Shown here: piece after piece, positions 1 to 7,369 of the stretch | Position numbering within the stretch: position 1 is the first letter of the stretch | Layout of the letters: the number at the start of each line of letters is the position of its first letter | From: Haloplanus salinus | Lineage (GTDB): Archaea > Halobacteriota > Halobacteria > Halobacteriales > Haloferacaceae | NCBI RefSeq assembly: GCF_003336245.1 | Contig: NZ_QPHM01000001.1 | Location: forward strand, 2,298,113-2,362,112 | DNA length: 64,000 bases | Reading direction: 5' to 3' | Notes under the pieces: model-generated | Database searches by the model: none | What the model saw: the letters and a program-made list of their open reading frames with translations, nothing else | Told to the model about the DNA's origin: nothing | Position numbers and translations under genes: made by a program

Positions 1-776
1 GCGGTGATCGCCTCGGCCTTCGCCATTTCAGCGGCGGCGGTCTCGTTGGTCGTGTCGGTCGTCTTGGGTTCAGGGGTAGGTTCGGGTTCGGTCTCCTCGA
101 ACATCGTTTCGTCCGTCTCGATTTCGGCCTGCTGTTGATGTCGGAGGCAGAAGCCGTGGTCTTTGGCTTCCGCGGTGCAGTCTTGGCCGGCCTTTTTACC
201 CGATAGGTACACGCCGTTGCAGGTGTCGACGGGTTCGGGTTCGGGTTCCGGTTCCGGTTCCGGTTCGGGGGAGGGTTCGGGCGCGGCGTTCTCAACCGAT
301 CCCCCGAGGATTTCGTCTTTCACGATGCTTGGCAGTTTGAAGGCTTCAGCGACGAACAGCCGGTCGGAGTAGGTGTCGGTGATTCCGAGGGCTTTGATTT
401 CGTCGTCGGTGATTTCGCGGGTTTCAACCGTCGTCGGGACTGGGTGGGCCAATTTGTAGGCCCGAAGATCGCCCTGATTCAGCGCCCGGAAGTTGTCTTG
501 AATTTGGCGCTTCGCCCGCCGGGTTCGCATCGCCAGCCGCCCGACTTGCTGTTTCGCGCCCTTTCCGTCGACCGACTTCGCCAGCCGGTTGAGTAGCCAT
601 TCGGTGCCACACACAACGTTGTATGCGTCGCCAGCCGGGACGGCTTCAGGGAATTTCGCCTGAGCCTTTTTGAGCTGGACGTTTTCACGGGTTTGTTCGT
701 CGTGGACGTTCGGGGAAGCCGCGGGTTCGGCGTTCTCGGTCGTTTCAACAGCCAGCAGGTTGTCGTATTTGGACAT
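1..776 (-). CDS. Hypothetical viral protein with Pro-Glu repeat and a Cys/His cluster (3' end outside window)
   Basis: An open frame of at least 258 codons starts at the ATG at 776 and is still open at position 1. The N-terminal part is Glu/Lys/Arg-rich and helical in appearance. Near residues 170-182 there is a run of alternating Pro and Glu (PEPEPEPEPEP), followed by a segment with Cys and His residues (DTCNGVYLSGKKAGQDC, then DHGFCLRH) that could bind zinc, and then a second Glu-Pro stretch. I do not recognise the family. It reads leftward, opposite to the virion genes, so it belongs to another transcription unit. The frame, acidic character and TAATG context at the start support a real gene. 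Confidence 0.7.
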   Translation of the reverse strand, partial: MSKYDNLLAVETTENAEPAASPNVHDEQTRENVQLKKAQAKFPEAVPAGDAYNVVCGTEWLLNRLAKSVDGKGAKQQVGRLAMRTRRAKRQIQDNFRALNQGDLRAYKLAHPVPTTVETREITDDEIKALGITDTYSDRLFVAEAFKLPSIVKDEILGGSVENAAPEPSPEPEPEPEPEPEPVDTCNGVYLSGKKAGQDCTAEAKDHGFCLRHQQQAEIETDETMFEETEPEPTPEPKTTDTTNETAAAEMAKAEAIT

Positions 777-840
777 TAGTCACTTCTTGGGGTTTGGTCG
801 TTCGGTGGTACGTCGGTCGTTTCCCCTGATTTTTCGGGGA

Positions 841-866
841 AGCCCGCCGGGGGAATTGAACCCCCG
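841..866 (-). other. tRNA 3'-end-like fragment (T arm plus acceptor strand)
   Basis: On the minus strand a perfect T arm is visible: GGGGG, loop TTCAATT, CCCCC, directly followed by GGCGGGCT, which looks like the 3' acceptor strand plus discriminator base. The matching 5' acceptor strand GCCCGCC was not found within about 700 nt upstream, and no D arm or full cloverleaf can be drawn. The preceding hairpin CCCGTAA/TTACGGG (about 863-881) competes with the T stem for bases. It may be a tRNA remnant, an RNA-processing signal or coincidence. Confidence 0.35.
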
Positions 867-1490
867 TAAGTCCATTACGGGCCGATCCAGCCAGTCTCGA
901 ATTGGTTGCGCGGTCGTCAATTGGTCGCAACCGTCCGGGGCCGTGGCGCTTTGATTATGGCGTTTCACTAATCGCGGGTTTAGCTTCGCGTAGGGCTTTA
1001 CGTCGCGTGTTACACTTCCCGTCGCCCGTTCGACTTGCCCCGGCCAACCCGGATTCACGTCGCGGCGCTTATTGGGAATTACTCACGCGCCCGGTGGTCG
1101 ATCCCACCGTCGCCCCTCCTAATGCTGATTTAACTCGAAAATCGCTGTTTCCGTTCGGTTCGGGATTATTGACTCACGCGCTTTTGAACGTCTTACTGAG
1201 CTTGAACCTACTAAGGCTTCGAGAAATCTCCCGCTTTGGCGTATGTAGGCTCGGCGTATTCCAGCCGTTTTGATCCGACGACTCCCCCGGTGGGAAACCG
1301 TCCCACCGAGATATTCGCCGGCTTACTTCCCCGCCCGTCCTACGCGGGGGTTTTGTTCGGGGGCTTTTCACCCCGAACGCCACTCCGATTAGCTCGGTCG
1401 TCGTCCGGGGAGCCACCCCGGCCCGAGTTTCCCGAGCCACCGTCCCCCGCGGGGGCCTCGTCCGGTAAAGTCAACCGTTGCCCCCGAGGG
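841..1490 (-). ncRNA. Candidate large structured RNA (speculative)
   Basis: No convincing protein gene lies here, but the stretch is packed with perfect hairpins: 904-910/926-932 (7 bp), 1092-1097/1104-1109 (6 bp), 1288-1295/1301-1308 (8 bp, loop AACCG), 1329-1334/1344-1349 (6 bp), 1355-1362/1371-1378 (8 bp), 1405-1410/1416-1421 (6 bp) inside 1393-1397/1423-1427 (5 bp), and a 12-bp palindrome at 1444-1455. On the minus strand a TATA-like CCTATATACTA (about 1513-1523) would start transcription near 1490, and the stretch ends in a tRNA-like T arm. The strand and the limits are inferred. It could instead be the leader of the gene at 1-776 or a replication region. Confidence 0.3.
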
Positions 1491-1606
1491 GATAGCTGAG
1501 CAGATGTTGGGAGATAGTATATAGGCTTTGGTAGTCTGCAATCCTGACACTTGGGGATGCACAAAAGCCGAATACGGGGGTTTGGAGCTTTGTCGCACTT
1601 ACTAAA

Positions 1607-2159
1607 GGGGTTACGGTAAGGTTCAGACTATACTTGCTTTCATCCTAAGTCAATGATGTAGGAAAGGGGTTGCGGTCAAGCTGAGTGACGGTGATGGAAA
1701 GGCCGTACAAAGTCTGAGGTGGCCGTTCTCAGCCGATACAGGGCTTTCGGGATACAGCCCAAAGGCTTGGCGTGACCGAATCCGAGGGATAGGGACTTTG
1801 TACGGCCATTCTACGGTTTGTGAGATACCACCGGGATACAGCTAAGCGAAAGTGATCGGTTGGAAACGTCGGAAACGGGGGGTTTGAGTGGCCTTTCCGG
1901 CCCTTCCTCGGCGCTTTTAGAAGTCTCAAATTCTGAACCTATGGATACTCTAACCCTTAGCCCACCGTCGACTTACGGTAACAGCTTTTTGACCGGAACA
2001 AAGCATTTTCCTCCAGCCGGAATCAGGTTGCGGTAATGACTGAGAAGGCCGCAGAGAAGGGGTTTCCCGCAATCCGCCACGGGGTTACGCTAACCGAGGA
2101 TGGGGATGGATAGAAGGGGGGTTGATACCGCCGATACCGAGGTGCGACGGGGTTACGAC
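1607..2159 (+). repeat. Short iteron-like repeats GGGGTTRCG
   Basis: Related motifs recur on the plus strand: GGGGTTACGGTAA (1607), GGGGTTGCGGTCA (1666), AGGTTGCGGTAAT (2025), GGGGTTACGCTAA (2081) and GGGGTTACGACAC (2149). Spacing is irregular. They lie in gene-free DNA and could be protein-binding sites of an origin or operator. No adjacent replication gene is visible in the window. Confidence 0.35.
1701..1807 (+). repeat. 14-bp perfect inverted repeat enclosing three hairpins (possible four-way-junction RNA)
   Basis: GGCCGTACAAAGTC (1701-1714) is the exact reverse complement of 1794-1807. Between the arms three smaller stems can be drawn: 1715-1718/1728-1731 (TGAG/CTCA), 1741-1745/1756-1760 (GGGCT/AGCCC) and 1766-1770/1782-1786 (CTTGG/CCGAG, with one G-U pair). 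Together they form a compact four-way junction of 107 nt. The strand is unknown. Confidence 0.5.
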
Positions 2160-2414
2160 ACCGATCCGCCGGGCTACGCGGAAAGGATACGTTAGCCGCT
2201 CACAGAATTTCAGAAATTGTGGAAACCTCTAAAGCGATTTTCAGCCAGAGGATCGAGCTTGCGGCAACGGCGAGAGGGGAGAGGCGGTTCTCAATCAGTT
2301 CGGGGCGCTGAATCCAGCTCGCTGAGTTCTCTCGTGGAATCAAGCGGGCTTGGTTTGGAGCGCAAGTGCGGGCGAGCGCGGGCAAGATCGGATTTTGGCG
2401 CAATCTCCGAATCT
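1808..2414. other. Gene-free viral DNA
   Basis: Only short open frames without family resemblance are found here, in both strands. The stretch contains three of the GGGGTTRCG motifs and nothing else recognised. It is the middle of the 2.2 kb gene-free region between the leftward gene at 1-776 and the rightward virion block. Confidence 0.5.
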
Positions 2415-2498
2415 AATATATAAACTTTGCCATTTTTAGGCCTTCAGAGGGCGAGAAAAAGAGATTTAGTATATAAAGGACGAGGTGGTATATAAACC
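2415..2498 (+). promoter_or_regulatory. Three TATA boxes upstream of the virion gene block
   Basis: AATATATAAAC (2415-2425), GTATATAAAGG (2469-2479) and GTATATAAACC (2488-2498) are strong archaeal TATA-box-like sequences in an otherwise GC-richer region. The last two share the core GTATATAAA and are 19 bp apart. Starts about 25 bp downstream would give transcripts beginning near 2503 and 2522, leaving a leader of roughly 440-460 nt before the first virion gene. Confidence 0.6.
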
Positions 2499-2521
2499 AT
2501 TGTGTATTAGTAAGGGTAGGA

Positions 2522-2964
2522 GTGAAGAAGCAGGCCCCTATGGGTCAGCACCTCGACTCCACTCCACTCTGGCTTCTCTGAATCGCCGTGGTCGGATTCC
2601 TCCATTGGCTGAGATAAAACCGAGACCGGATTCAGTAGACAAACTCTAAGCTGACGAGAGTAAGCTGGAGAGTGGGGAGACTGACGCGCTTCTCAACCAT
2701 TCCCTGAAATATATTACAGGAGAATGTAGTCTAAGTGCGTGTTCTACCTATCATAAGTCAGCCCTATATTATAGGTAGAGCTTGCTCTGACTGGCTCTCG
2801 TTTTTCGCCCGCTGAGCTGGAGCTCCCCATCGTTCTCATTTCTCTCATTTTCGGTTCGGTTCGGTTCTGATTCGGGTTCTGGTCTCTCTGGCGCGTTCTG
2901 GCGCTCTCTCATTTTTGATCTCACATACAATCAACCGCCGTTGAGCGGTTTTGCACTACTCAAT
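2522..2964 (+). promoter_or_regulatory. Long 5' leader of the virion operon with inverted repeat
   Basis: No gene is seen between the TATA boxes and the ATG at 2965. The leader holds a 9-bp inverted repeat, TCTACCTAT (2743-2751) with ATAGGTAGA (2771-2779), a pyrimidine-rich stretch containing repeated GGTTC/TCTCTC words (about 2830-2915), and a small hairpin CCGC/GCGG just before the first gene (about 2936-2950). It may act as an operator or an RNA regulatory leader. Confidence 0.4.
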
Positions 2965-3399
2965 ATGGCTACTACTCTTTACAACAATTTCAAAGAACTT
3001 CTGCTGAACGGCGGTATCGACCTCGACACCGACACGATCCGCGCTCTGATTATCGACGACACAACGGCGTACACTCCGAACATCGACACACACGTTTACG
3101 TTGACGATGTGACGGCTGTTGCGAGCGAAATGAGCGGGACGGGCTACACGCGCAAGACGCTCAACGTCACGGTTTCGCAGGACAACACGAACGATCAGGG
3201 CGTTGCCGACGCTGACGATCTCAGCTATACAGGCCTCAACGCCGGGACGATTCAGGGCGTGCTGGTCTACAAGGAAGTCACGACGGATGCTGACAGCCCG
3301 GTGATCGGTTGGTACGAGTCGGGTGATTTCCCGCTTCCGACGAACGGTGGTGACGTGACGCTCACGATTAACGCGGCTGGTATGCTGACTCTCGGGTAA
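2965..3399 (+). CDS. Virion structural protein (phage family with N-terminal YNNFKELLLNGGIDL-type motif)
   Basis: The 144-residue product begins MATTLYNNFKELLLNGGIDL and continues with YTPNIDTHVYVDDV, TGTGYTRKTL and a C-terminal half of beta-strand character. This arrangement (short helix, IDL, PNIDTH, GTGYT, then VxxDADD) is that of a widespread tailed-phage protein annotated as minor virion or fibre protein; its exact role is not established. I chose the ATG at 2965 because the conserved N-terminal motif starts there; an upstream in-frame start at 2941 would only add eight unrelated residues. It is the first gene of the rightward block and is separated by 4 bp from the next. Confidence 0.75.
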   Translation: MATTLYNNFKELLLNGGIDLDTDTIRALIIDDTTAYTPNIDTHVYVDDVTAVASEMSGTGYTRKTLNVTVSQDNTNDQGVADADDLSYTGLNAGTIQGVLVYKEVTTDADSPVIGWYESGDFPLPTNGGDVTLTINAAGMLTLG

Positions 3400-3403
3400 G
3401 TAA

Positions 3404-3748
3404 ATGGATTCTCGCTATTTCGTTTTACCCGAGGTTGGTAGTGGTGCTGAAGGCGACCCGTTCCGTCCGAAGTATCTATTTGAAACGGTCGAAGGACAAC
3501 TACAACTGAGGCCCGAGGTCGAGAAGTTCTATGGCGGTGAAGCGTTCGAGAAGGCTGGTAGTGATTGGCACATCGTTCGTGTCTTTACTGCCGACCCCGC
3601 TAATCTCGACCTGCTCGCAAGCCAGTCAGACGCTTACGAAGTTGACCCAAGTGTTCTCGTTACGGCTCTAAACGGCTCGGGAATGTTCCCTGTTGACCTT
3701 ACTCCCCGTGAGTGGGCGCTGTTGTTCTCGAAAATTCTAATGCAGTAA
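3404..3748 (+). CDS. Hypothetical viral protein
   Basis: A 114-residue protein in tight linkage with the preceding gene and the large LamG protein (9 bp downstream). It is acidic and lacks signal peptide or membrane segments. The C-terminal part (VDLTPREWALLFSKILM) could form an amphipathic helix. I do not recognise a family. Its place among fibre-like genes suggests a small virion or fibre-assembly protein, but this is inference only. Confidence 0.7.
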   Translation: MDSRYFVLPEVGSGAEGDPFRPKYLFETVEGQLQLRPEVEKFYGGEAFEKAGSDWHIVRVFTADPANLDLLASQSDAYEVDPSVLVTALNGSGMFPVDLTPREWALLFSKILMQ

Positions 3749-3757
3749 TCTATCTAA

Positions 3758-6142
3758 ATGGCTCTAATCGAGAATTGGGAAAGTGGCAGTCTTTCTTCTG
3801 CCGGTTGGACTGTTAATAATGGTGATGTGTATGTCACTACAAACGCTTCTGGTTTTTCATTTGGAAATTATGAAGGCTCTTACGCATTAGAAACTTCAGC
3901 ATATGCTCAGGTTTTCTCTAATTCAAATGAATTTCAACAGGGCCAGCAATTAGACGCAAGATATGCCTCCACAGACCACTTCCTTGACGACGACGCCCTG
4001 TTCTTCGGTGCGTCTGGTACTGGTGCTGACCACTATGAGTTAGAGTTCTATGGTCGCCAAGGCCCCCATATGCGTATTCAGAAAGACGTTGGGGGAAGTG
4101 ACACGACACTTGCGGCGTACAATAACAATCCTCGATTGGGGGATATATGGCATCGCGTTCACGTTGATTGGGGTTCTGATGGACAAATTGTCTGTGAGCT
4201 TTACGACGATACTGATACCCTTCTAAAGAGTATTTCAGCTACGGATACTACCTTCACGGGTGGGAAACTCGGATTTTACCACGGTGCTGACGTTTCTCCG
4301 TCGTTTTGGGACTACATTGAGGTTAATGGAGGGACGGGTCCACAAAGTGCCACACTTGAATCTCCTTCTCTAACTGCGAGCGCACAGCCTCTAAGCGCGA
4401 CTAACTCTGGTGCTACGGCTACCTCGGACGTTACCCGTGGACTCATCTCAAAATGGACTCTCGACGGGGACGCGCTCGATCAGGTTGGCACGCTCGACCC
4501 GTCTACTGTCTCCGGTGTCACGTACACGGGTGGGTACATTGACCAAGCGGCGTCGTTCGACGGCTCTGACTACATTGAGTACCCCTCTGACGGTTCCATT
4601 CAGACTAACGACTTCACTATCTCAGCGTGGGCGAACGTAAACAGTACGTCAAGCGGGACAACTGCGATTCAGACAGTCTCCGCGAAGAACCTCGATCACA
4701 CCGACCGGCAGTTCTGGTTGGTTGAGTGGGACGGTGCGTGGGTCTGTCGTATCGGTTCTAACGGACAGGGTGTGGTCGGCCCGGCGGCTACGCCGGGTGC
4801 GTGGACACACCTGCTTGCGACCTATGACTCTGCGTCAGATACGTTTGAGCTGTGGGTCAACGGAGTCTCTGCGGGGACGGCAACCGAGTCTACCATCGGG
4901 GGCGCTGGTCAAACGTTCTGTATCGGTGCTGAGTCGCCGGATTACCGGATGTTCGGCGGCCTGATTGACGAGGTTCGGTACTACGACGTTGTTCTCACGG
5001 ATCAGGAGATTGCTGATCTGTACGCTTACGATGGAACCGCGAGTCTGGTTACAGCTTCTCTCGACTCGGCCTCGCTTGCGTTCTCTCCGCGTGCATTGGG
5101 CGCGACACCCGGTGCGACGGGAGCAACTCTTGGGGCGGCTACGGCTAATCTGGCGGCTTCTACCGTGGGCGTGTCTCCGGGTGCAATCTCCGCAACCATT
5201 GAAAGCACCGGGCTTACCAGCTCAGCGGCTTCAATGGGCGGGATAACCGGCCCCACGACGGCTACCCTCAGCTCGGTCGGTGTTACGGCGGCCCCGATCT
5301 CTCCGACGGCGGCTCCCGGCCCGATCTCGGCGGGGATGGAGACCGCGACTCTTTCAACGGCGGCGTACTCGATTGGTGGAGAAATCCTCGGATTGGTTGC
5401 CGATCTCGATGTAGCGTCTCTGTCTGCGTCTCCGTCTTCGGTAGCGTCGATTACGGGGCCGGTGAGCGTCGGGTTGGACTCGTCGAGCTTGATTGCTCTG
5501 TCGCGTCCTCTCGGCGTCTCTGAGGCCGTGTATGCGGCCCTCGACTCCGCGGCCATTGTTACGTCTCCGGGCGCTTTCGGAGCGACTCCGGGCGCTGTAT
5601 CGGCTACGGTGGACTCGGCGGCGCTCACGTCGCTGGCTGAGTCTCCGGTGGTGGCGCTGGCTGAGCTCTCTGTGGAAATAGACGCTTGTTCTCTGGCGGT
5701 ATCGGTTGAGAACGTCGCCCCGGTTCCGGGTGCGGTCTCCACTGATCTGGATTCTGCCTCTCTCGTGGTCACGGTTCACGATGTTGAGGCCCTTCTCGCG
5801 CTGGTTGCGACCCTCGATGTAGCGTCTCTGACCCCGGTTTTGAGCGATATTGGCGCGGTTCCGGGCGTTGTTTCCCCCGAGCTGGAGATAGCGTCGGCGT
5901 CTCTGTTGGCGTCTGACGTGGATTTTTCGCTCGGATCGCGGCCTGTGGGGCTTGATGTGGCCGATTTGGTCGCTCAACTCCCCGAACTCTCGGCTGAGAA
6001 CATCAAATATCTGTTCCTCCGGGTGAGCGAGGCCGGAAATAGCGGCTTCACGCTCGATGGGGATGGCGCGGCGGCCTTCTCGGTCGATTCAGCAGGCGAA
6101 AATCGCTTTGAGCTGGATAGCGGCAACGAAAATTCTCTCTGA
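3758..6142 (+). CDS. Large virion adhesin-like protein: beta-sandwich, LamG domain and Ala/Ser/Leu repeats
   Basis: The 794-residue protein has three parts. Residues 1-190 form a beta-rich, Trp-containing domain of concanavalin-A-like appearance. Residues about 225-425 are a LamG/laminin-G-like domain (ISKWTLDGDALDQVG, GGYIDQAASFDGSDYIEY, GLIDEVRYYDVVLTDQEI). Residues about 430-755 consist of some 14 short repeats of roughly 20-25 residues with the core A-x-L-x-x-A-S-L; one more copy (ATLESPSLTASAQPL) lies before the LamG domain. The C terminus (ENIKYLFLRVSEAGNSGF) is different. LamG domains bind glycans, so a receptor-binding or capsid/tail decoration role is likely. The 5' third is less GC-rich than the repeat part, which suggests domain acquisition. 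Confidence 0.8.
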   Translation: MALIENWESGSLSSAGWTVNNGDVYVTTNASGFSFGNYEGSYALETSAYAQVFSNSNEFQQGQQLDARYASTDHFLDDDALFFGASGTGADHYELEFYGRQGPHMRIQKDVGGSDTTLAAYNNNPRLGDIWHRVHVDWGSDGQIVCELYDDTDTLLKSISATDTTFTGGKLGFYHGADVSPSFWDYIEVNGGTGPQSATLESPSLTASAQPLSATNSGATATSDVTRGLISKWTLDGDALDQVGTLDPSTVSGVTYTGGYIDQAASFDGSDYIEYPSDGSIQTNDFTISAWANVNSTSSGTTAIQTVSAKNLDHTDRQFWLVEWDGAWVCRIGSNGQGVVGPAATPGAWTHLLATYDSASDTFELWVNGVSAGTATESTIGGAGQTFCIGAESPDYRMFGGLIDEVRYYDVVLTDQEIADLYAYDGTASLVTASLDSASLAFSPRALGATPGATGATLGAATANLAASTVGVSPGAISATIESTGLTSSAASMGGITGPTTATLSSVGVTAAPISPTAAPGPISAGMETATLSTAAYSIGGEILGLVADLDVASLSASPSSVASITGPVSVGLDSSSLIALSRPLGVSEAVYAALDSAAIVTSPGAFGATPGAVSATVDSAALTSLAESPVVALAELSVEIDACSLAVSVENVAPVPGAVSTDLDSASLVVTVHDVEALLALVATLDVASLTPVLSDIGAVPGVVSPELEIASASLLASDVDFSLGSRPVGLDVADLVAQLPELSAENIKYLFLRVSEAGNSGFTLDGDGAAAFSVDSAGENRFELDSGNENSL

Positions 6143-6147
6143 TCTAA

Positions 6148-6471
6148 ATGGCTGACTTCAAAATCACTCAAAATGACACGTATCCCGCGATTTCGGGGAC
6201 GTGCAAGGATGATGGCGGCAATCCCGTTGATATTACGGGTGCGACCGTCCGATTCCACCTCAAAGCCCCCGGATCGGAGACGCCGAAAGTCAATGAGTCG
6301 GCTTCTATCCTCGATGCGGCGGCTGGACGAGTCGCTTACCAATGGATTGCCGGTGATACGGACACTCCGGGGACGTTTTTCGCGGAATTTGAGGTGACGC
6401 ACAGCGATGGCAACCCTGAGACCTTCCCGAGCGACCCCCTCGTGGTGTATATCCGCGAGGAGCTGGCCTAA
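6148..6471 (+). CDS. BppU-N-like baseplate/fibre protein
   Basis: A 107-residue all-beta protein. The pattern FKITQNDTYPAISGTCKDDGG, VDITGATVRFHLK, VAYQWIAGDTDTPGTFFAEF and FPSDPLVVYI matches the N-terminal domain common to phage baseplate upper proteins (BppU, an Ig-like fold that attaches fibres to the tail). It has no transmembrane segment. The stop codon overlaps the next start (TAATG at 6469-6473), so translation is probably coupled. In the family this domain is usually fused to larger proteins; here it stands alone. Confidence 0.7.
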   Translation: MADFKITQNDTYPAISGTCKDDGGNPVDITGATVRFHLKAPGSETPKVNESASILDAAAGRVAYQWIAGDTDTPGTFFAEFEVTHSDGNPETFPSDPLVVYIREELA

Positions 6472-7205
6472 TGGCCTTCGGTGAGGTGACGGGAGCGACG
6501 GTTCAGGAGCTCGCGGAGCTTCAATTTGAGTACGAGCGGTCTCCTCACTACGAAAAGACGGGTGAGCCCTTCGAGTCTGCGTATTGTTTGACTCGGATCG
6601 GCAAGCAACCCGAAGACTACGACGGCCCGACTCGCTGGTGTCGTAATCGGGCGGCGGTTGTCGACGGGGAGCGGGGCCACTCCTGCCGATTTCACGGTGG
6701 GAAGCGGAACCCGGACACAGACAACCTCGATCCGCAAGCAAATCTGAAACACTCGATGTACGCTTTACCTGAAACTATCTACGCAACTCTCACCGAGGAG
6801 GAGCGAGAGCTCTACGAGTGGGTCTTTTCGTGGCCGGAAGTCTACGAGATCGACCTCTCGGCAGACCCCGCCGCCGAACACGACTTCGAGACTTTGGCAC
6901 TCGAAATTGTCCGGCAGGCCCGCTCCTCGGACTACATCTTGGCGAACACGGAAGTTCGGCAGGAAGGTGTCTATACGGCGCAGGGTGAGCTTCTGGAGCG
7001 AAAAGATGTTCCGAACTCTCTGATTGACGCTCACCAGCGCCAGATTCGCCTAATTAACACGATCAAGGACGCACTCGGGATCACCCGGAAGGCGCAGGCG
7101 ACGAATGACACGCAGGAATCGGCTAACGATCTAATGGATTCACTCTCGACGGTTCTCTCGGGGTTCACCTCTGGTGGAGAGTACGATCCAGACCAATTCG
7201 AGTAA
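6471..7205 (+). CDS. Putative terminase small subunit, Cys/His-containing
   Basis: The 244-residue protein lies before TerL, the usual place of the small terminase subunit. Residues about 39-75 contain CLTRIGKQ, WCRNRAAVV and HSCRFHGGKRN, a possible zinc-binding Cys/His group, followed by ANLKHSMYA, reminiscent of the NxxKHG element of small terminases and other HGG-type phage proteins. The rest is acidic and helical (LTEEERELYEWVFSWPEVYE; residues 190-215 predicted helix). It should recognise viral DNA and activate packaging. Assignment rests on position and weak motif resemblance; it could be another DNA-binding viral protein. Confidence 0.5.
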   Translation: MAFGEVTGATVQELAELQFEYERSPHYEKTGEPFESAYCLTRIGKQPEDYDGPTRWCRNRAAVVDGERGHSCRFHGGKRNPDTDNLDPQANLKHSMYALPETIYATLTEEERELYEWVFSWPEVYEIDLSADPAAEHDFETLALEIVRQARSSDYILANTEVRQEGVYTAQGELLERKDVPNSLIDAHQRQIRLINTIKDALGITRKAQATNDTQESANDLMDSLSTVLSGFTSGGEYDPDQFE

Positions 7206-7344
7206 AATCGCCCGTAATGGGGCGTTGACTCGGTTACGAAAGGGGGAAGGAACGACGAGCGACCAAACCCGCCGACCTAATCCCTGAACCCTAAGACGAA
7301 ACCCGCGACCAACGGGATCGTCTACCCCGAGATACGCTGACCCG

Positions 7345-7352
7345 ATATAAAA
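7345..7352 (+). promoter_or_regulatory. TATA box of a leaderless internal transcript
   Basis: ATATAAAA lies 18-25 bp before the ATG at 7370, the spacing expected for a leaderless haloarchaeal transcript. The 164-bp gap 7206-7369 otherwise interrupts a tightly packed gene block, which supports an internal promoter that would drive the terminase-portal segment. Confidence 0.55.
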
Positions 7353-7369
7353 CTATTTCGAGAAATTAT

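Noticed and set aside
841-1490. Reading this region as a tmRNA gene
   Set aside because: The T arm with a preceding GGAC resembles a tmRNA 3' end, but the complementary 5' acceptor strand, the TTCGAC-type 5' region and a tag reading frame ending in Ala-Ala-stop are not found.
902-1499. Open frames of 123 and 87 codons on the plus strand in the left gene-free region
   Set aside because: Overlap the hairpin cluster, lack promoter, and their translations are Arg/Pro-rich without recognisable pattern.
5094-5900. Repeated units in the LamG gene considered as a CRISPR or DNA direct repeat
   Set aside because: The repetition is at the protein level with degenerate DNA; no constant repeat/spacer lengths.
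5026-5977. Long minus-strand frames opposite the repeat part of the LamG protein
   Set aside because: They mirror the Ala/Ser repeat on the other strand and have low complexity; no independent support.
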